Part shown: piece by piece, positions 8,773-18,933 of the stretch
Layout of the letters: each line of letters begins with the position of its first letter
Numbering within the stretch: the first letter of the stretch is position 1
DNA from: Desulfoscipio geothermicus
GTDB taxonomy: Bacteria > Bacillota > Desulfotomaculia > Desulfotomaculales > Desulfallaceae
Assembly (NCBI GenBank): GCA_016841205.1
Contig: JAENZP010000011.1
Coordinates: 50,382-114,381 of the forward strand
DNA length: 64,000 nt
Direction of reading: 5' to 3'
Position numbers and translations under genes: made by a program
The notes under the pieces: generated by a model
Seen by the model: the letters and a program-made list of their open reading frames with translations, nothing else
Databases searched by the model: none
What the model was told of the DNA's origin: nothing

Positions 8773-8916
8773 CGAAAGCAAACTGCAGAAGCCGGAGTAA
8801 GTTTAGAGCAGATTATGCAGCAGCTGGGCCACAATGACGACGACACGACGAAAAACATTTACCAACATGTAACCAAGCCGAAAAAGAAAGAAGCCTCTCA
8901 AAAGTTTGTGGACTAA
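8773..8916 (+). pseudogene. C-terminal remnant of a tyrosine recombinase (integrase)
   Basis: The frame encodes GVSLEQIMQQLGHNDDDTTK followed by NIYQHVTKPKK and stops at 8914-8916. This is the LGH and catalytic-tyrosine (IYQH) end of phage-type integrases. The N-terminal and central domains are missing. It points to a lost integrated element. Confidence 0.75.
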
Positions 8917-9012
8917 TGAGAGGCATCTAATATGTGTCTTATGTGGGCAGAATGTGGCAAATATGATTTGCCTACATTAAAATCCTTGATATTTTTGGGC
9001 TGTAAGGCTGTC

Positions 9013-10653
<1,641 letters not shown>

Positions 10654-10732
10654 TTAAACTTACCTCCTTCAATTGGATATATGCTCATGTTAAATAACTT
10701 TCTAAAAAAGCTGACTTAACAGCTCACACAGG

Positions 10733-11017
10733 TTACTCGATAACACCGAGAACGTCCATTTCCCGTAAAATCAAGTACTCAACGTCGTCGATTTTGATTT
10801 CATTACCCGCATACTTGGAAAACAGTACCTTATCCCCTGCTTTCAGATCAATAGCTACGCGCTGCCCGTTATCCAACAGACGGCCCGAACCCACGGCCAC
10901 TACTTCGCCTTGCTGCGGCTTTTCTTTGGCCGTATCCGGCAGCACAATACCGCTTTTGGTTACTTCTTCGCTAGGCATAGGCTTAACAACTACCCGATCG
11001 CCTAAAGGTCTTATCAC
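10733..11017 (-). CDS. groS: Co-chaperonin GroES (Hsp10)
   Basis: 94 residues, normal for GroES, which caps the GroEL ring. It begins [18 protein letters not shown] and contains the mobile-loop region ([18 protein letters not shown]) and the closing [24 protein letters not shown] precedes the ATG. First gene of the operon, 53 bases downstream of the CIRCE element. Confidence 0.98.
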   Translation of the reverse strand: MIRPLGDRVVVKPMPSEEVTKSGIVLPDTAKEKPQQGEVVAVGSGRLLDNGQRVAIDLKAGDKVLFSKYAGNEIKIDDVEYLILREMDVLGVIE

Positions 11018-11069
11018 AAAAACCCCTCCTTAATATTATTTGATAAAGTATTGAGCGGTTTTATTATTG

Positions 11070-11096
11070 TTAGCACTCATTAATACCGAGTGCTAA
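11070..11096 (-). promoter_or_regulatory. CIRCE operator (HrcA site)
   Basis: TTAGCACTC, nine bases, GAGTGCTAA: an exact match to the CIRCE inverted repeat that HrcA binds. It lies upstream of groES, as in most Firmicutes. HrcA itself is not in the window. Confidence 0.97.
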
Positions 11097-11336
11097 CACC
11101 CAAGTAATATAATATAGAACGAGCCAGCCAAAAGCAAGTATTTTTTAACAAGAAATTACCCTTATTTTTTAAAAATAGGACAATTTATTAAAATATTACT
11201 CCGGCTTTCTCCTTCTATATGATTATTGGAGCCTAATTTTAAACTGTCTAATCTTTTTAGACTCCTAGAAATATTTTCCCACAATTAACTCAATTTCATA
11301 CAATAATTTTCCAAAAAATTATCGTAATGTTTTTTA

Positions 11337-11831
11337 CTACTCCACACTGCCGCAATCTGTAGCCAGCCCTGTAAGTATTTCCAGACCGTGAGGCAGTGCA
11401 GGCAAAATTGCTTCCAGGCACTCCCGCACCCCTTTGGGGCTACCTGGTAAATTAACAATGAGTGTCTTGTGCCTAATGCCCGCCACTGCCCGGGAAAGCA
11501 TGGCCCGGTTGGTTTTTTTCAAGCTTTCCATGCGCATAACTTCGGCTATGCCCGGTGCCTCACGGTGGATAACCGCCCGCGTAGCCTCGGGAGTATTATC
11601 CCGCAGGCTAAAACCAGTACCCCCGGTGGTTAAAATAAGTTCATGCTGGCCACGGTCAGCTAATTCAATTAATGTTTCCACGATAACGTCATAATCATCT
11701 GGGATAACCCGGTAATCTCCTACCGTCCAGCCCTGCTGCTCTATCAATTCCCTAATTATACCGGCACTAAGGTCCTCGCGCTCGCCACGCGAACCCTTAT
11801 CGCTCATTGTTAAAATGGCCGCTTTGAACAC
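11337..11831 (-). CDS. mog: Molybdopterin adenylyltransferase-type protein (MogA/MoaB)
   Basis: 164 residues. This family adenylylates molybdopterin with ATP before metal insertion by MoeA. MFKAAILTMSDKGSRGERED opens the MPT-binding fold; the TTGGTGFSLRDNTPEAT segment (about residues 85-101) and the later IVNLPGSPKG are the hallmark motifs. It lies about 270 bases downstream of the MoeA-PBP fusion gene on the same strand and is probably co-expressed. MogA versus MoaB cannot be settled without alignment, but the length and neighbours favour the Firmicutes MogA/MoaB type. Confidence 0.9.
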   Translation of the reverse strand: MFKAAILTMSDKGSRGEREDLSAGIIRELIEQQGWTVGDYRVIPDDYDVIVETLIELADRGQHELILTTGGTGFSLRDNTPEATRAVIHREAPGIAEVMRMESLKKTNRAMLSRAVAGIRHKTLIVNLPGSPKGVRECLEAILPALPHGLEILTGLATDCGSVE

Positions 11832-12101
11832 GTTTTAAGCCCCCTTAAGAAAGTACTCCTATCATTACAAACTACTTTCTATTTATAAATAAAACATTTT
11901 ACGTTTCTTTACCTATATATGTAATATTAACCGATTTTTTCTCATAATAAGGCCGGCTATATTTTTGTGGAGACCCGCCACAGGGAGCGTACATAGTGTC
12001 GCCCTCAGTGACGGTGAACAGATTGCCGGGTATCCGGGCATCACGATAGCATTAGCAAGCTTTGCCCGGACCAACCGGATGAGTATTTACACCCCGCCCC
12101 A

Positions 12102-14030
12102 CTATTCCCGGCTGTCGTACATTATTTTGCCACAGTCCCGCAGGTCGTAACCGCCCAGAGCGTTGACTTCCTGCTGGAAGGCAGGCTCTGCCATTACCTC
12201 TAACAGGCGCTGGATATACAGTGTATCGTAGTAGGGCCCCGGAATACACAAATCATAACGTTCCTCCATCACAGGCACAAAATCCAGTCCCAAGGCTAGA
12301 GCCGCGGCTCGAATACCCATGCCGGCATCGGCCGATCCCGAGGCTACCGCCGCTGCCACAGCCATATGAGTGTATTCCTCATGCTCGTAGCCCTTGATAT
12401 CGTCCGGGTTAATGTTATGTTCTTGCAATTTATAATCAAATAGAATGCGCGTGCCCGCGCCCCGCTGCCGGTTTATGTAGCTGAGTCCCCCGGCTGCCAG
12501 GTCCTCCACCCCACGAATATTGTGGGGATTACCGGGCGCCACCATTAAACCTTGCTCCCGGTGTACTAAATTGACCAGCACTACAGGCTGTCCGGCCAGC
12601 AATCGCTTAATGTAGGACACGTTATAATCGCCGGTTTTCTCGTCCAGCAAGTGAGTACCGGCACAATGTGCCTCGCCCCGTTTCAAGGCGCTCAAGCCCC
12701 CCAGACTGCCAACGTTGGCCGAGGAAAGAGTGGCGACGGGATATTTTTTGCGCAGATGGTTGGCCAACACATCCAGGGTAATGTCGTGGCTGCCGATAAT
12801 CACTGTTGTCTCCCGGATCTCCTCCAGCGGGCGCATCAATTCCACCGTCACGGAATCCCCGGCGTTGTAGCCCTCAGAAAGCCTGGGCACCCGCAACATG
12901 CCATCAGCCCGTACCATCGACATAATAACCCCGGCCCCCCGGGAAATGGCCGTAGCAATTATCTTATCTCCCACCTGGCCCATTTTAACCCGCACAAATT
13001 CTTCAGTACCCATAGGTGATACAATTTTACGGGATACTATAGCGTTGGCTTTTTCCCTCGCGGGCGGCGCCGCGCCCAGCTTGTTGTAAATGATTGGCCT
13101 GACGAACAGCTCAGCTGCCACTACCGCCGACACCGAGTAGCCAGGCACACCAACCACCGGCTTGCCGGCCACTTCGCCCAGTATCACAGGCTTAGCAGGC
13201 TTAATGGCTACCCCGTGGGTGAGCACACGCCCCAACTCACCAATAAGCTCAGCGGTGAAGTCCTCCCGTCCCGCTGAGGAACCGGCGTTAATCAATACCA
13301 CGTCAAAGTCCGATACCGCTGCCTGCAGCCGCTCTTTGAGGGCCTGGTAGTCATCGACGGTAATTTCATGGCGTATGGGGACACCGCCCCATTTGGCCAC
13401 CATTGCTCCCAGCACCCGTGTATTGTATTCGATAATATCACCAGGCTTAAGCGACACCCCGGGTTGCACCAACTCGGTGCCAGTGGGTAAAAGCGCCACC
13501 CGGGGTCTGGGATGCACAGCGATTTCCGTTAGACCGCCGGCCAGTATACCACCCAGGTCAACTGGACGTAACCGGTGGTTAGCGGGTACAATCATTTCGG
13601 TAGCCACCACATCCTCGCCAATCACCCGCACATGCTGCCAGGGCACCGCACCGCTGGTTATTTCAAATACATCTTCATCAATAAAATGGATGTCCTCAAT
13701 CATAATAACAGCATCACATCCGGGTGGTAGGGGGTCCCCGGTGTCCACCACGGCGATCTGCGTACCCAGAGTCAACCTTTTGGGCGTAGCATCGGACGCG
13801 CCAAAGGTATCTGCAGCCTGCACCGCCACCCCGTCTACTGCCGACGCATGGTAGTGAGGCGAAGAAGTCCGGGCGTACACCGGTCCCGCGGTCACCCGGC
13901 CCGCAGCCTCCTCCACCGCAATCATTTCACTGGGGCCCGGGGCTAGCGCCCCAATCCCGGCTAGATAATCAAGGTATTCCGCCAGCGCCTCTTCCAGCGG
14001 CTTGTCATCCAAGTAAACATCCCTTTTCAT
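12102..14030 (-). CDS. MoeA fused to a C-terminal periplasmic-binding-like domain
   Basis: 642 residues from the ATG at 14030, chosen for its GGAG site; an ATG at 14063 overlapping the previous stop is possible. Residues about 1-400 are MoeA (molybdopterin molybdotransferase), with the MPT motif AGSSAGREDF in place of GGxSxGxxD and GVPGYSVSAV. From about 415 a second domain begins at TTVIIGSHDITLDVLANHLR and contains LVHREQGLMVAPGNPHNIRG, resembling substrate-binding domains. Such MoeA-LysR-substrate-like fusions are known in anaerobes; the second domain may sense or hold molybdate or tungstate, which is inference. It overlaps or abuts moeA upstream. Confidence 0.88.
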   Translation of the reverse strand: MKRDVYLDDKPLEEALAEYLDYLAGIGALAPGPSEMIAVEEAAGRVTAGPVYARTSSPHYHASAVDGVAVQAADTFGASDATPKRLTLGTQIAVVDTGDPLPPGCDAVIMIEDIHFIDEDVFEITSGAVPWQHVRVIGEDVVATEMIVPANHRLRPVDLGGILAGGLTEIAVHPRPRVALLPTGTELVQPGVSLKPGDIIEYNTRVLGAMVAKWGGVPIRHEITVDDYQALKERLQAAVSDFDVVLINAGSSAGREDFTAELIGELGRVLTHGVAIKPAKPVILGEVAGKPVVGVPGYSVSAVVAAELFVRPIIYNKLGAAPPAREKANAIVSRKIVSPMGTEEFVRVKMGQVGDKIIATAISRGAGVIMSMVRADGMLRVPRLSEGYNAGDSVTVELMRPLEEIRETTVIIGSHDITLDVLANHLRKKYPVATLSSANVGSLGGLSALKRGEAHCAGTHLLDEKTGDYNVSYIKRLLAGQPVVLVNLVHREQGLMVAPGNPHNIRGVEDLAAGGLSYINRQRGAGTRILFDYKLQEHNINPDDIKGYEHEEYTHMAVAAAVASGSADAGMGIRAAALALGLDFVPVMEERYDLCIPGPYYDTLYIQRLLEVMAEPAFQQEVNALGGYDLRDCGKIMYDSRE

Positions 14031-14062
14031 GATTTCACTCCGTTCGCCAAATAGTCCATCCA

Positions 14063-15298
14063 TCAAAACAGCTTGACTTCAATATATTCACCGGCTTCGA
14101 CGCCTTCTTTTTCAGATGATATGCGAGCCAGGCCACTGGCCCGCACCATTGTACTGATAAGCCCTGATTTACCAAGCACAGGATCGGCAATCAGCACGCC
14201 TTTTTCCTGGTACAGGCGGACCCGCAGGTAGTCCTCACGCCCGGAGGCGGAGCGCATATTGCGTGTCAGGCGGGCACGCACGGGGAATTCCAGTGGGTCA
14301 TCAAAGTAAACACCGTGCCTTAAAAGGGGCGTGACCAGCAAATCAAAAACCACCATCGCGGATACCGGGTGGCCGGGCAATCCGAATACCGGTTTACCAT
14401 CTACCACAGCCCCTACTGTAGGTTTGCCGGGTTTAATAGAAATACCGTGAAACAGCACCCCCGGCGAACCCAGAGTATCCAGAGCCCGGGCGGCCACATC
14501 CCTGGTACCTACCGAGCTACCGCCTGAAAGCAACACCAGGTCACATTCCGCCAGTGCCTGCTTGAGCCTGTCCAGCAACAGATCAAAATTATCCCGCACA
14601 ATGCCGTAGATACGAGGCTGGGCACCGGCGGCCGCCGCCTGGCCGTATAAAGCGTAGGAATTGATATCCCGCACCTGGCCCGGCCCGGGCTGCTCCCGAG
14701 TTTCCACCAATTCATCACCGGTGGATATTATACCCACCTTTGTCGGCGCCAGCACCGGCACGTCGGACAAACCCACCGCCGCCAATAACCCCAGGTCCTG
14801 GGGTCTGAGTATGTGTCCCTGGGGCAGCACCCCGGCCTCCGAAGCGATATCTTCACCGGCAAACACAACATTGTCCCCCGGCGCTACCGGCCTGGTCACC
14901 CCAATGGTCCATTCATCCAGGTCCTCAGTGTATTCCACCATAACCACTGCATCAGCCCCGGGCGGCAGCATACCCCCGGTGGGCATACGCCAGGCCTGAC
15001 CCACCCCGACTACACCCGTAGCCGCGGCATCTTGCCCCATATACACTTCACCGGTTACATCAAGGTAAGCGGGCAGGCTTTCCGTAGCCCCAAATGTATC
15101 ACGGGCCCGGACTGCAAAACCGTCTACAATAGAACGGTCAAAACCGGGCACCGCATCTAAGGCTGTCAGGTCTTGGGCCAGCCTGCGGCCCATTGCCTTC
15201 AGCAATGGTACTTGCTCAGCCAGGCCGGTCACCTTGATATGTTCCCCCAACAATTCCCGGGCCTCCCGCACCGTACGGGCCTGAAACAGTTCACCCAT
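14063..15298 (-). CDS. moeA: Molybdopterin molybdenumtransferase MoeA
   Basis: 411 residues from the ATG at 15298 (GGAGGTAA five bases upstream). MoeA inserts molybdate or tungstate into adenylylated molybdopterin. The sequence shows the N-terminal VDGFAVRA motif, the central MPT-binding fold with STGDEL, GGSSVGTRD, KPGKPT and GLPGHPVSA, and the C-terminal beta domain. It is the first large gene of a run moeA, moeA-PBP, mogA. With two more MoeA-like genes 4-6 kb away this locus has marked paralogue expansion, possibly separating Mo from W insertion. Confidence 0.95.
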   Translation of the reverse strand: MGELFQARTVREARELLGEHIKVTGLAEQVPLLKAMGRRLAQDLTALDAVPGFDRSIVDGFAVRARDTFGATESLPAYLDVTGEVYMGQDAAATGVVGVGQAWRMPTGGMLPPGADAVVMVEYTEDLDEWTIGVTRPVAPGDNVVFAGEDIASEAGVLPQGHILRPQDLGLLAAVGLSDVPVLAPTKVGIISTGDELVETREQPGPGQVRDINSYALYGQAAAAGAQPRIYGIVRDNFDLLLDRLKQALAECDLVLLSGGSSVGTRDVAARALDTLGSPGVLFHGISIKPGKPTVGAVVDGKPVFGLPGHPVSAMVVFDLLVTPLLRHGVYFDDPLEFPVRARLTRNMRSASGREDYLRVRLYQEKGVLIADPVLGKSGLISTMVRASGLARISSEKEGVEAGEYIEVKLF

Positions 15299-15397
15299 AA
15301 AATTACCTCCCAACGCTCGTCATCCATGCTAGCGGTCCCATACCAAGCAATAACCTGGGACTGATTAAATCTATTGTTTGTTTACCATTAGACCATT

Positions 15398-15580
15398 TTA
15401 CTCAAAACAGCCCAATTCACAGCCATAGAGCTTTATTTTCAGCTCATTTGCCATCTGGCCGATTTCCCGGGGTGCAACACCCAAATCACTGGCCAGCTTT
15501 CTGGCTACAGGACAGCTCAATCTACCGTCTTTAGCGGCGTTTTGCACGGCCGTTTTAATTTCCTCACTGTTTTTAGCCAT
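15398..15580 (-). CDS. Small conserved HTH-like protein
   Basis: 60 residues from the ATG at 15580, which has GGAG ten bases upstream. The core CPVARKLASDLGVAPREIG looks like a helix-turn-helix (LASDLGVAPREIGQMANEL), and the protein ends YGCELGCFE with two cysteines. Small proteins with this end occur beside molybdenum genes in related anaerobes, in my recollection. It is upstream of moeA on the same strand and might regulate it. Function not established. Confidence 0.65.
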   Translation of the reverse strand: MAKNSEEIKTAVQNAAKDGRLSCPVARKLASDLGVAPREIGQMANELKIKLYGCELGCFE

Positions 15581-16119
15581 TTTCACAATCTCCTTTCATA
15601 TTTAACATAATCATCATTGATACAAAACAACACATTATGCATAGCTCTAAGACAATATGTTTTCAAGCAAGCGTTCTGCTTAAACATTGTCATTATAAAG
15701 ATAACCTTTATGACCTTATTGTGCAACAGATAAAGTTAACTTAATCGACAAAAAGTCCGGCCGACAGTTTTTTTCACCGCAGGGTTAATGCTTATTACTG
15801 CTAACGCCAATGCAATTTCATCTAATGAAAAATATCCACTGTGGTCCTGTCTTGGCATACCATATCGCATAATTGGCGAATTAAACTCAGCGTTCCCTCA
15901 AGGCGCAAGAAGCTGCTTGAAGGCATCCGGAAACTGGTCTTCATTGTAACGGTGTTATTATAAATCCCCCTAGCACTAAAGGTACTCGCTTTACTAATTA
16001 ATCTTTATCTAAACCCGCAAGAATATGAGCTTGTTTCACAAAAATTGCGGGCTTCTTGGATGTTTGAAGGAGATCACAGTTGAAAAACGAATTTCTTTAT
16101 TAAAATGGAGGGACTATAA
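15581..16119. other. Intergenic region with one short open frame
   Basis: About 540 bases between the small protein gene and the nitroreductase gene. The only coding-like stretch is a minus frame at 15736-15870 (44 residues, including YFSLDEIALALAVISINPAV) without a ribosome site; an overlapping frame reads LEGTLSLIRQLC. These may be one frameshifted relic. The promoter of the plus-strand gene must lie near 16000, but none is clear. AGGAGATCACAG occurs at about 16067. Confidence 0.4.
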
Positions 16120-17241
16120 ATGAAAAAAGAATTTCAAGTTAATCCCCAAAAGTGCAAGCGCAGTGGTATTTGTGCAATGTCATGCCCGGGGAAACTAATT
16201 AGTATAAATGAAAAAGATAAACTCCCTTACTGGATCGAGGGAGCAGAGAAACAATGTATTCACTGTAATCGCTGCGTTACATCTTGCCCTAACCTAGCCA
16301 TCACTATAAAAAAAATAAAAGAAGAAGATGATGATGATGAAATTAGAAATAACCTGTTTAAAATTGACGCCCAAAAATGCAAACACGATGGCATTTGTGC
16401 TGCGGTATGCCCTTTGAAGCTAATTACTTTTAATAAAAAGAATAAACTCCCCGCCCCGATAGACAAAGCAGAAAAACAATGTATTCACTGTGGGCATTGT
16501 ATTACAGTTTGCCCTTCTGGAGCTTTTACTCTTAAAACAATAAAGCCTGGTAAACTCCGTGTTGACCTAGATGGATCATTATATTATGGACCGGTTTCCC
16601 AGCAAACAATGAAACCGGAGGATTGCGAACAGGTTAACGCGAAGCTCCTACCCTCCACGGAGCAAGTCAGGCAATTTCTGACCACCCGGAGGTCCATACG
16701 CGCTTACCAAAGCCGACCAGTAGACCGGGAAACTTTGTCCGGTATTATTGATACTGCTTGCTACGCTCCAACCGCAAGGAATTTACAACCGGTAAATTGG
16801 CTGGTCATTGAAAACGCCGGCAAGGTCAGTCTTTTATCCGGCCTGGCAATAGAATGGATGCGACATGTAATAAATGATGAGCCTGAACTTGCCAAAAGTA
16901 TGAATATGAAACGGTTGGTTGACGATTGGGATAAAGGAATAGATCGAATTTGTCACGGGGCACCTCATGTTATCATTGCCCATGCCGAGGAAGATCTCAC
17001 AAGCTCCCAAACATCCTGCACCATTGCCTTGACTTACCTGGAGCTTGCCGCGTTTGCAGCCGGTTTGGGCGCCTGCTGGGCAGGATTTTTCAATGCCGCC
17101 GCAAACTTTTATCCACCAATGAAGGATGCTCTAAGCCTGCCCGATGGCCATCAGTGCTTTGGGGCCATAATGGTTGGTTATCCCCGGTACCAATACCACC
17201 GCATTCCGTTGAGAAAAAAAGCGGTAGTTACCTGGAGCTAG
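16120..17241 (+). CDS. Nitroreductase with a duplicated ferredoxin module
   Basis: 373 residues. The N-terminal 145 hold two copies of a module, each with C-x5-C-x3-CP then C-x2-C-x2-C-x3-CP (cysteines at 12, 18, 22, 46, 49, 52, 56 and again about 63 residues later), so up to four 4Fe-4S clusters, though one ligand per first motif is unclear. The two modules are separated by an acidic EEDDDDE linker. The rest is an FMN nitroreductase domain (TTRRSIRAYQSRPVD, PTARNLQPVNW, GLGACWAGFF). It would use ferredoxin-type electrons to reduce an unknown substrate in the cytosol. GGAGG precedes the start. Confidence 0.88.
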   Translation: MKKEFQVNPQKCKRSGICAMSCPGKLISINEKDKLPYWIEGAEKQCIHCNRCVTSCPNLAITIKKIKEEDDDDEIRNNLFKIDAQKCKHDGICAAVCPLKLITFNKKNKLPAPIDKAEKQCIHCGHCITVCPSGAFTLKTIKPGKLRVDLDGSLYYGPVSQQTMKPEDCEQVNAKLLPSTEQVRQFLTTRRSIRAYQSRPVDRETLSGIIDTACYAPTARNLQPVNWLVIENAGKVSLLSGLAIEWMRHVINDEPELAKSMNMKRLVDDWDKGIDRICHGAPHVIIAHAEEDLTSSQTSCTIALTYLELAAFAAGLGACWAGFFNAAANFYPPMKDALSLPDGHQCFGAIMVGYPRYQYHRIPLRKKAVVTWS

Positions 17242-17315
17242 GGGTTATTGGTGCATCGTGGTTGGACTTCAATTGTCTAACGGTATCTAATTCGAGACAG
17301 GGCAATAGCATAAAG

Positions 17316-17351
17316 CAAAAAAAAGCCCGGTTTGTGTGTGGGAAACCGGGG
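17316..17351 (-). terminator. Terminator, minus strand
   Basis: Arms CCCGGTTT (17326-17333) and AAACCGGG (17343-17350) form a hairpin. The run of A at 17317-17324 becomes a T-tract on the minus strand. It can also stop transcripts arriving from the nitroreductase gene. Confidence 0.65.
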
Positions 17352-17421
17352 TTGTTAAGGAGTGTAACATATTAACAGCTTAAACCTAAATGAAATTTAC
17401 ATTTGGCCTGCCGTCTTAATA

Positions 17422-17462
17422 TAAAAAAGCTTTACCCTATTATGCAAAAGGATAAAGCTTCT
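17422..17462 (-). terminator. Terminator-like expression platform behind the orphan Moco RNA
   Basis: Minus strand AAGCTTTATCC pairs with GGGTAAAGCTT across a short loop and is followed by TTTTTTAT. It follows the riboswitch-like element by about 20 bases, as in its sister elements. Confidence 0.75.
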
Positions 17463-17480
17463 TATCAAAAAAGCCATACT

Positions 17481-17570
17481 CTCCTTTCCACAATGGGAGG
17501 CACACTAGTTTACCAATGTACCCTACGGCCTGATAACCATACCTTAGGCTTAGGTTTTACAGGCTCGGAG
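17481..17570 (-). promoter_or_regulatory. Moco RNA motif, with no gene behind it
   Basis: Minus strand starts CTCCGAGCC, contains GGTATGGTTATC and GCCTCCCATTGTGG, and ends GGAAAGGAG, matching the ends and conserved blocks of the Moco riboswitch family. It lies about 100 bases after the VWA gene stop, in the same orientation, and two terminators follow. No minus-strand gene starts until 15580. Confidence 0.8.
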
Positions 17571-17667
17571 AACTATTATTTTTACTAACAAGTTTTAATA
17601 CTTCCACATGTCTGGTCAAATTCCTTCTGCAAAATAAAATATTTTTATAAAAATTATTCCTTTAAAT

Positions 17668-18870
17668 TCAATTACTTACCTTAAGCTGTTTTATCGCTTG
17701 CTCCAGTCCAGTTACCGACAGCTCAAACATGGGAAATAATTTGCGGACCATAGTAATGGAACGCGCACGATAGTTCAATTGCTCATTCCATCCCTTGGCC
17801 GGTATGGGGTTAAGCCAAACAGCGTGCCTGAAATGCCTGGCTAAACGCTCCAGCCAAACCAATCCCGGTTCTTTATTCCTGTTGTCCCAGTCAATAGCCC
17901 CGTTAACCGCAATCAATTCACTCTCTGCTATACTCGCGTCACTGATAACTATTAACCGGTAATCAGAATCGAGGTTATGCAAAAAGTCATAAGTCATAAT
18001 GGCATTTTCTTCAATACAGGCCGGCTTCACATAAATATTGTCATAAATACAGTTATGGAAATAATAAATCTTTAGTTCTTTTAAATGACTGGAGCGTTTG
18101 AAGGCACTGAATAACCGGCTGCAAAGATTGATATGCATGTCCATTGAACCACCTGAGTCCATAACCAGCGCAATTTTCAAATTATTCTTACGCGGACGTG
18201 CCCAGACGAGCTCCAGCCTGCCGGCATTCCGGCAGGTGGCATCAATAGTACTGTTTATATCCAATTCATCCTTAACGCCCTCATGGAGATTAGTAAGCTC
18301 CCGCAGGACTCGCAAAGCTGCTTCAAATTTCCTTACCCCAAGAATAACGTCACTGCGGTATCCCTGGTAGTCCCGCCGGGCTGCCACCTGAACTGCTGAG
18401 AAATTGCCCGGCACGCCCCCAATGCGCTCCCCTTTCGGATTAAAGCCGCCACGGCCAAAGTACATTCCGCCGTCTTTAGCCACCGCATTGGAAACCTCTT
18501 GGTAATTTTGATCCTGCTCGTCTTTCTTTTCTGCAAGCTCCCGCTGTATTTTTTTCACATCCATATCCTGGTACAGCGATTGTTCTTCCGAAGCTAGCAT
18601 CTGGGGCGGTAACCCATCCTTCAACCATTCTAAAACATCATCAACCCAATTAGCCGACGATTCAATGCCACTAAAATAATTTTGGAAGGCCAGGTCATAA
18701 TTATCAAATTGAGATTCACTTTTGACCAGGACTGCACGGGCTACGTAGTAAAATCCACTCAGGCTGGAAAATGCCAATCCCTTGTTCAAGGCTTCCATCA
18801 AAGTCATCCACTCGATTAGGGATACCGGCACACCCGCTTTCCTTAGCTCATACAAGAAATTAACAAACAC
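17668..18870 (-). CDS. VWA-domain (CoxE-like) protein
   Basis: 400 residues. The N-terminal half is a helical region (FLYELRKAGVPVSLIEWMTL) followed by a basic linker; from about residue 225 comes a von Willebrand A domain with the metal-site variant DSGGSMD rather than DxSxS. Family members work with MoxR-type AAA ATPases in enzyme maturation, as CoxE does with CoxD for the Mo-containing CO dehydrogenase. No MoxR gene is visible here. Position directly after moeA, 63 bases apart, supports a role in maturing a molybdenum or tungsten enzyme, which is inference. Confidence 0.82.
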   Translation of the reverse strand: MFVNFLYELRKAGVPVSLIEWMTLMEALNKGLAFSSLSGFYYVARAVLVKSESQFDNYDLAFQNYFSGIESSANWVDDVLEWLKDGLPPQMLASEEQSLYQDMDVKKIQRELAEKKDEQDQNYQEVSNAVAKDGGMYFGRGGFNPKGERIGGVPGNFSAVQVAARRDYQGYRSDVILGVRKFEAALRVLRELTNLHEGVKDELDINSTIDATCRNAGRLELVWARPRKNNLKIALVMDSGGSMDMHINLCSRLFSAFKRSSHLKELKIYYFHNCIYDNIYVKPACIEENAIMTYDFLHNLDSDYRLIVISDASIAESELIAVNGAIDWDNRNKEPGLVWLERLARHFRHAVWLNPIPAKGWNEQLNYRARSITMVRKLFPMFELSVTGLEQAIKQLKVSN

Positions 18871-18933
18871 GGGGTAGCCCCCCTAATAAGCTTGACATCC
18901 AAATCCACCGTGCAACATTTATTCAGCAGAGAA

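Noticed and set aside
11853..12101. Open minus-strand frames between the MoeA-PBP gene and mogA, and a possible Moco RNA there
   Set aside because: None has a ribosome site or familiar motif, and the Moco GGAAAGG and GCCTCCC blocks are absent.
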